Shown here: one piece after another, positions 1 to 7,436 of the stretch | How positions within the stretch are numbered: position 1 is the first letter of the stretch | How the letters are laid out: the number at the start of each line of letters is the position of its first letter | Origin: an uncultured Gammaproteobacteria bacterium | Lineage (GTDB): Bacteria > Pseudomonadota > Gammaproteobacteria > Arenicellales > UBA868 | DNA: 29,105 nucleotides | Assembly (NCBI GenBank): GCA_913051905.1 | Contig: CAJXBY010000009.1 | Location: forward strand, 1-29,105 | Reading direction: 5' to 3' | Translations under genes and position numbers: made by a program | The notes under the pieces: generated by a model | What the model saw: only the letters and a program-made list of their open reading frames with translations | Told to the model about the DNA's origin: nothing | Database searches by the model: none

Positions 1-386
1 GAAACTAAGAACGGTGCTCGGGACATTGATTCGACGCCACCAGCGAGTACGACACGGCTATTTCCGAGCCAAATGTCTTTGGCTGCTAACTCGAGAGCTT
101 TGAGGCCGCTTCCACATACTTCGTTGACGGTGAACGCCGGAACTGTGGGAGGTATGCCGGTATTGACGCTAATTTGCCGGGCGATGTTGAGACCGATCCC
201 GGCTTGCAGCACACATCCGACAATGGTCTGATCCACATCGTCGTCCTTAACGTTAGTGAGATCGAGTAGTTCTCTGGCGAGCTGCCGACCCAGTTCCGCC
301 GTGCTTACATTTGACAGGGCTCCTCCGAAAGACCCAATGGCTGTCCGCTTTGCCATGAGAACTACGGCGTCAGTTATTACGCTCAC
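1..386 (-). CDS. Acetyl-CoA acetyltransferase (thiolase), N-terminal part, runs off the window
   Basis: Thiolases condense or cleave acyl-CoAs; next to acetoacetyl-CoA synthetase, this one most likely splits acetoacetyl-CoA into two acetyl-CoA. About 128 codons are present and the 3' end lies outside the window. The family start pattern (A-V-V-L, then R-T-A-I-G-S-F-G-G) is visible, as is the acyl-accepting cysteine in N-E-V-C-G-S-G at about residue 91 and the A-G-G-V-E-S-M-S stretch just before the window edge. I chose a GTG start at 386 because it restores the normal N-terminus; the next Met is ten residues further in, inside the first beta strand. The GTG overlaps the stop of the upstream gene as GTGA, so translation is probably coupled to it. 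The family is certain; whether it is biosynthetic or degradative is not. Confidence 0.9.
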   Translation of the reverse strand, partial: MSVITDAVVLMAKRTAIGSFGGALSNVSTAELGRQLARELLDLTNVKDDDVDQTIVGCVLQAGIGLNIARQISVNTGIPPTVPAFTVNEVCGSGLKALELAAKDIWLGNSRVVLAGGVESMSRAPFLV

Positions 387-2365
387 GATTCGATTTTGTC
401 TGCGAGCAGGAGGTCACGAGCTTCAACAAATTCATGCAGAGCTTCAGGGTTTGCTAGGGACTCAAGGTTGGTCACTGGCTCGCCACGTAAGATTTGTGCG
501 ACGGATATCTCAGCAAGCTTCCCATTGCGTGTCTTTGGGAGATCGGATACCGCAACGATATACCGTGGTACGTGACGAGGCGAGGCAGCAGTTCGAATGG
601 CGTTTCGGATTTCCAGTTTGAGTTGATCACCGAACTCAGCTTCTTTGTGCGACACAACGAAAAGCACAATTTCCTCGCCGCTGTCACGTCGGAGTCCGGC
701 GGCAAGCGCGGCTACAACCTCGTTAATTGTGTCCAGTGCCCGATATATTTCCGCGGTGCCAATGCGAATGCCACCTGGGTTGAGTGTCGTGTCACTCCGA
801 CCGTGGATTACGATTCCCCCGTCGGTCTTGAACTCGATGAAGTCCCCATGTGTCCACATACCAGGGGTCTTTTCGAAGTATGCAGCGTGATACGCACGGT
901 CATTGGGATCGTTCCAGAAACATAACGGCATGGATGGAAACGGGCTTCGGCACACGAGTTCGGCTGGCGCATCCAAGATGTTTTCACCGTGATTGTCTAA
1001 GGCGGCAACGTCCATACCAAGACCGACGCACTGAATCTGGCCCGCTCGTACCGGAAGCAACGGATTGCCCAGAACGAAACAAGAAACCAGGTCGGTCCCG
1101 CCCGATATCGACGAAATGCGAGCATCTCGTTTGACGTAATCGCGAATCCATCGAAACCCGCGTGGCGAAAGTGCTGAGCCTGTCGAAAGCACGACGCGGA
1201 GGCAGTTCAGATCCATATCGGCTGATGGTTTTATATTGCTGTGACGACAGGCATCAATATGTGCCGCACTTGTTCCGAACACGCTAATCCCGTATTGGGT
1301 GATGAGCCGCCAAACAGTATTCGAATCCGGGTACATGGCGTGGCCTTCATAGAGGACGATCGTGCACCCGGTAGCCAAGGCCGACACCATCCAGTTCCAC
1401 ATCATCCAACCGCAGGTCGTCAGATAGAGAAGTACATCACTTCGCCGAAGGTCTGTATGCAGTGTGTGTTCTTTACGGTGCTGAAGGAGCACACCTCCAG
1501 CACTGTGCACGATGCATTTGGGAGGCCCAGTGGTTCCGGAAGAAAAAAGCACGTAGATTGGGTGGTCGAAGGGAAGTTGAGCGAAATCAAGATCGGCCGT
1601 ACCAAGGTCTGGTGATAGTTCCTCCCAGGCTGTCCATCCGGGGTCGAGATCAAGCTTTCGATCTTCGGAATATGGAACAACGATAGTGGCTGCGAGCGAT
1701 GGCAGGGCATGTTGTATTGCTCGAATCTCTGATCGTCGATCGAAATCTTTTCCTCCATACACATAACGATCGCTTGCGATAAAAAGTTTCGGTTGGAGCG
1801 GCTTAAGACGATCTAAGACGGCCTTGTGGCCAAAGTCTGGGGAGCAAGCGGTCCATATCGCTCCAAATGTTGCGCAAGCCAAGAATCCAATCAGCGCTTC
1901 TGGACCATTAACAATGTAGCCGGCCACACGGTCGCCCGGTTTTACTCCAAGGGCCCGTAATCCAAGGACGGTCTGGGCTACCCGGCGCCGCAGATCAGCG
2001 TAAGTGAAACGGCGTGCTTCGCCTGTCTCGTTCCGACAGATTAGCGCTGTGTGGGCGTCGTCTCGCTGGAGTAGATGTTCCGCGAAATTTAATCTGGCGC
2101 CATCAAACCATCGGGTTCCCGGCATCCGGTCACCAACTTTTATGCGAGATGGCCCTGTCGAAAACCGAACATTAGTGAATTCCGCACACAATGGCCAAAA
2201 CTCTTCGGGATTGTTCACGGACCAAGCGTGAAGACTCGCATAGTCCTTGAAATGACACTCCCCTTGCTCCTCAGCGCGTTGCCAGAATCTAGTGAGTTGA
2301 GCGTTCTTGACGTCTGATGGGGTCGGCTGCCAGAGGATTTCTTCACTTGCATGCGGTGGTTCCAC
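383..2365 (-). CDS. aacS: Acetoacetyl-CoA synthetase
   Basis: This ANL-superfamily ligase activates acetoacetate to acetoacetyl-CoA with ATP and CoA, through an acyl-adenylate, in the cytoplasm. The 660-aa length fits the family (about 650). The adenylation P-loop S-S-G-T-T-G-P-P-K is at about residues 275-283, the A8-type hinge region near 520-530, and the catalytic C-terminal lysine in P-K-T-R-N-G-K at about 616. The N-terminus (W-Q-P-T-P...L-T-R-F-W) is typical of acetoacetyl-CoA rather than acetyl-CoA synthetases. The stop overlaps the GTG start of the thiolase gene, so the two should act in sequence to turn acetoacetate into acetyl-CoA. It begins 15 bases after the ricT stop on the same strand, probably one transcript. 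Confidence 0.93.
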   Translation of the reverse strand: MEPPHASEEILWQPTPSDVKNAQLTRFWQRAEEQGECHFKDYASLHAWSVNNPEEFWPLCAEFTNVRFSTGPSRIKVGDRMPGTRWFDGARLNFAEHLLQRDDAHTALICRNETGEARRFTYADLRRRVAQTVLGLRALGVKPGDRVAGYIVNGPEALIGFLACATFGAIWTACSPDFGHKAVLDRLKPLQPKLFIASDRYVYGGKDFDRRSEIRAIQHALPSLAATIVVPYSEDRKLDLDPGWTAWEELSPDLGTADLDFAQLPFDHPIYVLFSSGTTGPPKCIVHSAGGVLLQHRKEHTLHTDLRRSDVLLYLTTCGWMMWNWMVSALATGCTIVLYEGHAMYPDSNTVWRLITQYGISVFGTSAAHIDACRHSNIKPSADMDLNCLRVVLSTGSALSPRGFRWIRDYVKRDARISSISGGTDLVSCFVLGNPLLPVRAGQIQCVGLGMDVAALDNHGENILDAPAELVCRSPFPSMPLCFWNDPNDRAYHAAYFEKTPGMWTHGDFIEFKTDGGIVIHGRSDTTLNPGGIRIGTAEIYRALDTINEVVAALAAGLRRDSGEEIVLFVVSHKEAEFGDQLKLEIRNAIRTAASPRHVPRYIVAVSDLPKTRNGKLAEISVAQILRGEPVTNLESLANPEALHEFVEARDLLLADKIES

Positions 2366-2380
2366 AGCGGGGGCCAGATG

Positions 2381-3406
2381 TCAGTTCGCTTGATTGCTCG
2401 GAGTTGTTTCTGTTTTTGGGCCTGAGCTATCGCGATTCCTGCGTCGGAATCGGCGCCGACGGCTTGATCCGGCACGGGCTATTGGTTTATCGGTTTCTGA
2501 CGAGCTCGATCTTGACTGGGAGCTCCCAGATGTCTCTACTTGGTCATTATTCTTGTCGCGCGTAGTGGTGGTTTGCTCAACGGGGGTAAGGGTATCGCTT
2601 GGTGCCTTGGACTCGGACTCATAGCCTGGTGCCACGGCTTGCCCTAGTATGTCTTTTAGCTCATGAACGCCGCAGCTCTCACATTTTCCGGACGTAGCAC
2701 AACCGCCCCCGCCCTGTTCCTCATCGAGTTTTTCTTGAACATAACCTTCATGTTCGTACTGGAGGCAACAGAGCAGCCGGCCGCACACCCCCGATATCTT
2801 GTCGGGATTAAGGGGGAGATTTTGGTCCTTCGCCATTCTGAGAGAGACGGTGTCAAGCTCTGAGAGAAACGTTGCGCAGCATAGATCTCGACCGCATCGT
2901 CCCATGCCAGATCGCATCGCCGCCCGTTCACGCGGACCGACTTGGCGAAGCTGAACCCGTGTGCGCAACTTTGACGCGAGCTCGCTGACCATATCAGCTA
3001 AGTCGAGCTTTGCTTCTTTGGATGAAAAGTGAAGGGTTAGCGTTGCACCGTCGAATGTGTACTCGGCTTTGACGGCTTGCATCGGGAGATTATGTGACGT
3101 GATCGCATTCGCAAATTCTTGCTCGGCTCTGGCTTCCTCATCTCGATAGACCTCCATGCTCTTCATATCGGACTCGGTTGCCGGACGTTCAACCGGCACG
3201 AGGTCTCCCCGCAAGTCGGCAGGGTCAATCTCAGTGGTCGCCATGACGACCCGTGTGGCCGTCAGTCCTCGCGGCGTTTCAACGATCGCGTAGTCGCCGA
3301 CGGCAAAGTCCGAGGTTCCGGGATCGTAGTAGTAAAGGCGACCTGCTCGACGAAAGCGGACACCGATGGCGCGGACGGTTTCTTTAGGAAGGTCAGTGAC
3401 GGTCAT
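2381..3406 (-). CDS. ricT: RicT/YaaT-type PSP1 domain protein
   Basis: PSP1/RicT proteins belong in Bacillus to an Fe-S-containing complex (RicA-RicF-RicT) that tunes RNase Y activity and mRNA processing. The 341-aa protein shows the PSP1 core (about 10-220) with two cysteine motifs, C-G-R-D-L-C-C at 171-177 and C-G-R-L-L-C-C at 208-214. It is longer than the usual roughly 275 aa. The extra C-terminus carries three further cysteines (236, 242, 245), then a Ser/Thr-rich, probably disordered stretch and a strongly basic Arg cluster at about 316-325. Its start overlaps the end of holB by 14 bases, matching the conserved holB-yaaT order of Firmicutes. That neighbourhood is unusual for Proteobacteria and points to a different lineage from the DNA right of 4.05 kb. 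Confidence 0.9.
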   Translation of the reverse strand: MTVTDLPKETVRAIGVRFRRAGRLYYYDPGTSDFAVGDYAIVETPRGLTATRVVMATTEIDPADLRGDLVPVERPATESDMKSMEVYRDEEARAEQEFANAITSHNLPMQAVKAEYTFDGATLTLHFSSKEAKLDLADMVSELASKLRTRVQLRQVGPRERAAMRSGMGRCGRDLCCATFLSELDTVSLRMAKDQNLPLNPDKISGVCGRLLCCLQYEHEGYVQEKLDEEQGGGGCATSGKCESCGVHELKDILGQAVAPGYESESKAPSDTLTPVEQTTTTRDKNNDQVETSGSSQSRSSSSETDKPIARAGSSRRRRFRRRNRDSSGPKTETTPSNQAN

Positions 3407-4058
3407 TAGCTTCGCTGCTTGGAAGAACAGATTCGGAGATCGGTCGGAGGGCGAGATCCTCGAGGGCTAGTTGTGGCGAAACGTTGGCTGCGATCGCTCG
3501 ACGTGTCTCAGTTGTTCGCAGAAGTCGACCAATCGCGGTGTGTAACTGGGTCTGATCCTCAGGAGTTGCTGTGGCAGTGTGACTCTGCATTGCGTTCCTC
3601 AGTGTATGTGACTGCTCAAGTTCCAGCGCGTTCAGCCAGTCATAGGCTTCTTTGCGTTGTACAACGAGTTTGCTTCGGGACAGCAGGTTTCCAGCAGTTG
3701 TAAATCGGATAGCTGTTGAGGCGGACTCGAAGGCCATAGCTTCCTGTTGTCCCGAGCAATGGATTTCCCATGCGGCAGGGTTCTGTGCCATACGTATCGC
3801 CCATCCTGGTCGTCCGGTGGAGGTTTCGGCAATGCGTGAAGCCAGGTTAGGGTCGACGGCGTACGCGGTTACAAGGTGCTTGGAAATCATGTTGGACGGC
3901 ACAGGGCATAGGTCGATGACATGACATCGGGAGCTGATGGTTGGAGGAACATCACGGATGCTCGAGGCTATTAAAATGAGGATTGTGTGTTCTGTAGGCT
4001 CCTCGAGTGTTTTCAGTAACGTATCAACAGCACCTGCAGTCATTCGGTCAGCCGCATC
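3393..4058 (-). CDS. holB: DNA polymerase III delta-prime subunit, 5'-truncated at the 4.05-kb junction
   Basis: Delta-prime is part of the clamp loader that places the sliding clamp on DNA. Only the C-terminal part remains. The reading frame can be followed as D-A-A-D-R-M-T-A-G-A up to about 4,058, then L-L-K-T-L-E-E-P (sensor-1 region) and S-S-R-C-H (an S-R-C motif typical of delta-prime), followed by the helical collar domain. About the first 100 residues, including the Walker A and zinc region, are absent; amidase coding sequence lies there instead. The first in-frame ATG inside the remnant is at 4,043, but it falls mid-domain and is not a credible native start. The 3' end overlaps ricT. 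The family assignment is firm; the truncation is either a contig chimera or a real rearrangement. Confidence 0.85.
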   Translation of the reverse strand, partial: DAADRMTAGAVDTLLKTLEEPTEHTILILIASSIRDVPPTISSRCHVIDLCPVPSNMISKHLVTAYAVDPNLASRIAETSTGRPGWAIRMAQNPAAWEIHCSGQQEAMAFESASTAIRFTTAGNLLSRSKLVVQRKEAYDWLNALELEQSHTLRNAMQSHTATATPEDQTQLHTAIGRLLRTTETRRAIAANVSPQLALEDLALRPISESVLPSSEANDRH

Positions 4059-4447
4059 GAGAATTCCGGGGTATTGGTCCGCCCGACGATGATCGCACCG
4101 GCGTTCTTGAGATTGCCCACTACCGGCGAGTCGCTGGTGGCAATGGTGTCCTTGAGGACCGGCAGTCCGTTGGGCGTGGGTTCACCTTCCACATCGATGT
4201 TGGACTTGATCGTAACCGGCACCCCGAAGAGCGGGCCGGGTTTGGCCCCGTCGGCGAGCGCCTGGTCGGCGGCCCGGGCCTGGTTCATGGCCCGTTCGGA
4301 ATGATCGTAGACGATCGCGTTCAGCGCGCCGTTGCGTTCGGCGATCCGCGCCGTGACCGAAGCCATAACGGCTTCGCATGAAAATGTCTTGCACCGAATG
4401 CCCTCTGCGATATCGCAGGCACTCAACTGCCAGAGTGGGTCAGTCAT
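4040..4447 (-). CDS. Amidase signature family protein, N-terminal fragment
   Basis: Amidase-signature enzymes hydrolyse carboxamides with a Ser-cisSer-Lys triad. The first 133 or so residues are clearly of this family: A-C-D-I-A-E-G near the start, a helical stretch, G-V-P-V-T-I-K-S-N-I-D with the triad lysine at about residue 100, and G-R-T-N-T-P-E-F-S-M. The reading then enters holB-derived sequence and stops two codons later. Both catalytic serines, which lie about 75-100 residues further on in complete proteins, are missing, so this piece cannot be active. I saw no good ribosome binding site upstream of the 4,447 ATG. The substrate cannot be predicted from the fragment. Confidence 0.8.
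   Translation of the reverse strand: MTDPLWQLSACDIAEGIRCKTFSCEAVMASVTARIAERNGALNAIVYDHSERAMNQARAADQALADGAKPGPLFGVPVTIKSNIDVEGEPTPNGLPVLKDTIATSDSPVVGNLKNAGAIIVGRTNTPEFSMRLTE
4049..4058. other. Junction between holB and amidase coding sequences (10-bp shared stretch)
   Basis: On the minus strand GATGCGGCTG is read both as the end of recognisable amidase sequence (S-M-R-L) and as the start of recognisable holB sequence (D-A-A-D, in another frame). Left of it the genes are moderate-GC and Firmicutes/Chloroflexota-like in order; right of it they are GC-rich and proteobacterial in type. No inverted repeats, transposase or target duplication are visible. The ten shared bases fit either an assembler join across a short repeat or microhomology-mediated recombination. 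Confidence 0.7.
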
Positions 4448-4547
4448 ACGGGTTAGTCCAGGTTGAAAAGTGAATCAAGGTTCAATCGGCGAAGGCGTGA
4501 TTCTACCGGCTCGATTCTGCACCACCGAATCCTCCGTACAGTCGGCA

Positions 4548-4688
4548 TTACTCGGACAACGGGTCATTGTCACGGGGCTTTCGCCGGTAGCCCGTACGCA
4601 GCCGGTGGCGGGCCGGCTTGTTGAATTTCGGGGAGTGGCGGGCGACCGGGTTGCGGGGCTTCGATTGGGGTTTTTTCCTTGCTGCCAT
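4548..4688 (-). CDS. Small basic protein, 46 aa, DUF7230-like
   Basis: This short minus-strand frame encodes a lysine- and arginine-rich 46-residue protein. It starts M-A-A-R-K-K-P, continues R-N-P-V-A-R-H-S-P-K-F-N-K-P-A and ends D-N-D-P-L-S-E. The core N-P-V-A-[KR]-H...K-F-N followed by a basic tail matches, from memory, a conserved family of tiny gammaproteobacterial proteins (DUF7230) of unknown function, perhaps RNA- or ribosome-binding given the charge. It follows a possible small lipoprotein gene by 15 bases on the same strand. There is no clear Shine-Dalgarno sequence. The family memory and conserved-looking core argue that it is real; the function is unknown. Confidence 0.6.
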   Translation of the reverse strand: MAARKKPQSKPRNPVARHSPKFNKPARHRLRTGYRRKPRDNDPLSE

Positions 4689-4703
4689 CTGCCCGCTGGT
4701 ATC

Positions 4704-4892
4704 TCAACCCGACGCGGGCAGAACTATGCGAACTCTCTGTGAGTCGTCCTCGTCCGAGCCTTCCTCCAGCGATTCCGGCTCCAGTTCGCAGCGGCAACCG
4801 CCGCCGGCACACCCAGACCCCCACAGCACGAGAAATAACACAGCCAGCGCACCGGGCCGGGGCCATCCGAGAAATCGGGCACCCGGTGTCAT
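4704..4892 (-). CDS. Possible small lipoprotein, 62 aa
   Basis: From an ATG at 4,892 the frame gives a basic N-terminus (M-T-P-G-A-R-F), a hydrophobic run (A-L-A-V-L-F-L-V-L-W), then G-S-G-C, a lipobox-like site lacking the preferred Leu at -3. A Gly/Cys-rich stretch and an acidic tail (E-E-G-S-D-E-D-D) follow. This is the layout of a small exported lipoprotein. Against it: short length, a weak lipobox, no strong ribosome binding site and high GC, which makes chance ORFs common. Its position 15 bases upstream of the 46-aa gene on the same strand supports it slightly. I recognise no family. Confidence 0.35.
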   Translation of the reverse strand: MTPGARFLGWPRPGALAVLFLVLWGSGCAGGGCRCELEPESLEEGSDEDDSQRVRIVLPASG

Positions 4893-5037
4893 GACGGGAG
4901 AAAGCCTTGCGCTATGGTTAGCGGGACCGGCCTGCACACATTCTCATCCGTAAAGTCACCATTCCGCCACCGGGCGGTCACACCGGGGTCACGTGCCACG
5001 GCCACACTACGGGTCTCCTCCAGATTTTGATTTTTCT

Positions 5038-5066
5038 GCCGGCCCTGTTGTGGCCGGTATTTTTTT
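5038..5066 (+). terminator. Intrinsic-terminator-like hairpin reading on the plus strand
   Basis: CCGGCC (5,039-5,044) pairs with GGCCGG (5,052-5,057) across a 7-base loop, extended by a G-T pair. TA and a run of seven T (5,060-5,066) follow. This is a textbook Rho-independent terminator for plus-strand transcription, yet the nearest genes on both sides are on the minus strand. On the minus strand the hairpin is preceded, not followed, by the homopolymer, so it would serve poorly as the terminator of the FAD oxidoreductase gene that ends at 5,135. Confidence 0.5.
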
Positions 5067-5134
5067 GCCGTACCACAGGCTCCCCCGACGGGTCATACCC
5101 CGGAATTCCAATAATTCACGTTTACCCAGGCCAC

Positions 5135-6469
5135 TCAGGTCAGCGCGTCATTTACGGTGTACCACTGAAAGGCCGCAAACTGACCGAGGCGCCGCAGACG
5201 GGCCAACGGATATCGCGGTGGGGGCTGATTGAGGTGCACCGGCACAGCCCGACCCTCTCCCAGGTGCTCGGCGAGGCGCCGCCCGGCGTGATTGGCTGCG
5301 GTTACACCGCTGCCACAGTAGCCCAGCGCAAAGCAGACCGAGGCATCCTCTTCGGCGTGACCGACGTGCGGCATCATGTCGGGGGTCAGCGCGACCCAGC
5401 CGCCCCAGAAGTAATCGACGGTGATCGACTTAAGGGCCGGGAACTTACGGCGTACGATCTCCAGCAACCGTTCGCGGTGTGGCGCGTTGCCACTCTCCAG
5501 AATCGCGCCACGGCTACCGAGCATCAGCCGGCCATCGGGCAGTCGCCTGAAGTAATTGAGAAATTTCCGGGTATCGCTGATCGAATCGTGGGTGATGAGA
5601 TTTGACTCTGCCTGTTCGGTCTCGCTCATCGGGTGCGTTACAACAATGTTCGACAAGACCGGCAGCAGCCTCGCTTTCAGCACCGGGTGCAGCAGCTCAT
5701 TGGTATAACCATTCGTCGCGAAGACGATCCGCTTGGCTCGCACCTCGCCTGCGGGTGTCGCCAGGTGATGCACCTCGCCTTGCCGGGTCCATTTCAGAAC
5801 CGGTGATGCCGAATACACCACGGCACCAGCCTCTCGCGCCATGCGTAAAATGCCGTAGCCGAGTTTCATCGGGTGCAGGCAGAAGCCGTCGGTGGTCCGC
5901 AGTGCCGCGTGGGCCTCGTTACCCCGGAAATGCCGGGCAGCAATGTCGGCCGGCGAGAGTATTTCGCAGTCACTCCCAAAACCCTGCAGCACTCGAGCCT
6001 CATCCTCCAGGCGTTTGACAGTGCCTTTGGTGTGGGCCACACGCATTCGACCGTCGGGCTGCAGATCGCAGTCGATATCGCCCTCGCGGATCAGCTCCCG
6101 TACCGTCTGGACGGCCGCTAACGCTTCGTCCCAGAGTGATCGCGCGCCGGCTTCTCCCCAACGCGCTGACCACTCCTTGAGCGCCACCCGACCGAGAGCC
6201 GGGCCGGCAAAACTGCCGTTGCGTCCACTGCAGCCCCACAGCGGCCGATTGGCCTCCAGCACAACCGGTTGAACGCCGTAATGTTTGGCGAGGTGATAGG
6301 CACAGCTGAGTCCGGTGTAGCCAGCACCGATGATGGCGACATCGGTATCGGTTCCGCTTTTCAGCTGCCCGTCGTCGACAGGTGCAGGACCGGCTGTGGC
6401 CGCCCAGTAGGATTCGACGTGGGCCAGTCCCTCGCCGGGACCAGGCGCCGTCAGGGGGTCATAGCTCAA
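5135..6469 (-). CDS. FAD-dependent amine oxidoreductase (DAO / gamma-glutamylputrescine oxidase-like)
   Basis: Members of this DAO-fold family oxidise secondary or primary amines (sarcosine, gamma-glutamylputrescine, N-methyl amino acids) with FAD. The FAD-binding G-A-G-Y-T-G lies at residues 48-53, with V-V-L-E-A at the end of the second strand. A C-S-G-R-N-G-S motif (substrate/FAD contact) and the C-terminal G-Y-C-G-S-G-V FAD loop are also present. The N-terminal Y-D-P-L...S-Y-W-A-A-T-A is typical of PuuB-like proteins. I start at TTG 6,469 (444 aa) because AGAGGA sits seven bases upstream and the protein then begins just before Y-D-P-L. An ATG 58 codons further upstream gives an unlikely extension into the divergent promoter region. 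The substrate cannot be told. Confidence 0.85.
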   Translation of the reverse strand: MSYDPLTAPGPGEGLAHVESYWAATAGPAPVDDGQLKSGTDTDVAIIGAGYTGLSCAYHLAKHYGVQPVVLEANRPLWGCSGRNGSFAGPALGRVALKEWSARWGEAGARSLWDEALAAVQTVRELIREGDIDCDLQPDGRMRVAHTKGTVKRLEDEARVLQGFGSDCEILSPADIAARHFRGNEAHAALRTTDGFCLHPMKLGYGILRMAREAGAVVYSASPVLKWTRQGEVHHLATPAGEVRAKRIVFATNGYTNELLHPVLKARLLPVLSNIVVTHPMSETEQAESNLITHDSISDTRKFLNYFRRLPDGRLMLGSRGAILESGNAPHRERLLEIVRRKFPALKSITVDYFWGGWVALTPDMMPHVGHAEEDASVCFALGYCGSGVTAANHAGRRLAEHLGEGRAVPVHLNQPPPRYPLARLRRLGQFAAFQWYTVNDALT

Positions 6470-6662
6470 TTCAGAGTCCTCTGGAGAAAAGCGGGTTGGC
6501 AGCCAGCAAGTGCGACCGGTCACCCTTTCTTTATCGGGTCGTGCACCTGAGAATTGTACCTTTCCCGACGCGGCAGACCATGGCGACGTGCCACAGTTCG
6601 GCTCAACACAAACCGGGCAACGACCAGCGGGCTTCGAGCCCACGATACATCAAGGAGATCAC
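6470..6662. promoter_or_regulatory. Divergent intergenic region with strong ribosome binding sites on both sides
   Basis: This 193-bp space separates the leftward FAD oxidoreductase from the rightward SDR and must hold both promoters if each is transcribed from here. AAGGAG at 6,653-6,658 lies a few bases before the SDR ATG. On the other strand, AGAGGA precedes the proposed TTG start. I could not pick convincing -35/-10 pairs by eye, and I see no operator palindrome. Confidence 0.4.
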
Positions 6663-7421
6663 ATGGAATTTTCAGGCAAACGGGTGCTGGTGACCGGTTC
6701 ATCGCGCGGTATCGGCCAGGCCACAGCCAGGCTTTTCTGTGAATCGGGTGCGCAGGTCGCGGTCAATGGCCGCACGCCGGATTCGACAGCCGCTGGCATG
6801 GCGGCGCTGGGTGACAGCGACCGGCTGGTAGCCGCCCCCGGAGACGTCAGCAGCGTCACGGGCTGTGAGGCTGTCGTCGGGGCGGCGGTGGAGGAACTCG
6901 GCGGCCTGGACATCCTGGTCAATTCGGCGGGCGTCGCATTCTTTCTGCCGGTAGATGACTCGGATGAGGCAGTCTGGGACGCGACGCTCGACACCAACCT
7001 CAAGGGAACTTTCTTCTGCATGCGGGCTGCGGCCGACCCACTGCGCGAGAGCGGGGGCAATATCGTCAACGTCGCCTCAGACGCCGGACTGATCGGCGAG
7101 AAAGGTCTCTCGGTCTACTGCGCCTCTAAAGGGGGGGTAGTCAACCTGACCCGGGCGATGGCGCTGGAACTTGCACCGGCAGTGCGTGTCAACTGCGTCT
7201 GCCCCGGTTACGTCGATACCGACATGGTCCGGCGCGACGGCATCGACCAGGCCGACGACCCGCAGTCGGCCGAGCAGACCATCGTCGACTACGCACCGCT
7301 TAAAAGAATCAGCAAACCGACCGAGATCGCCAAAGCCATCGCTTACCTGGCCGGCGAGGACGCGGTGTTCATTACCGGCTCAGCGCTGCAGATCGATGGC
7401 GGCAGTACCGCCGGTCATTAA
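6663..7421 (+). CDS. Short-chain dehydrogenase/reductase (SDR)
   Basis: A classical SDR of 252 aa that should interconvert an alcohol and a carbonyl with NAD(P)H. The Rossmann motif T-G-S-S-R-G-I-G is at 11-18, N-S-A-G (variant of N-N-A-G) at 87-90, and Ser139, Tyr152 and Lys156 (Y-C-A-S-K) form the catalytic set. The P-G motif is at 181-182. The arginine at 37 after strand 2 (N-G-R-T) suggests NADP preference. I chose the ATG at 6,663, which has AAGGAG just upstream; an upstream in-frame ATG at 6,510 would add 51 residues without SDR character. It ends 15 bases before the convergent upp stop. The substrate is unknown. Confidence 0.88.
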   Translation: MEFSGKRVLVTGSSRGIGQATARLFCESGAQVAVNGRTPDSTAAGMAALGDSDRLVAAPGDVSSVTGCEAVVGAAVEELGGLDILVNSAGVAFFLPVDDSDEAVWDATLDTNLKGTFFCMRAAADPLRESGGNIVNVASDAGLIGEKGLSVYCASKGGVVNLTRAMALELAPAVRVNCVCPGYVDTDMVRRDGIDQADDPQSAEQTIVDYAPLKRISKPTEIAKAIAYLAGEDAVFITGSALQIDGGSTAGH

Positions 7422-7436
7422 CTCCTCGTCCGTGAT

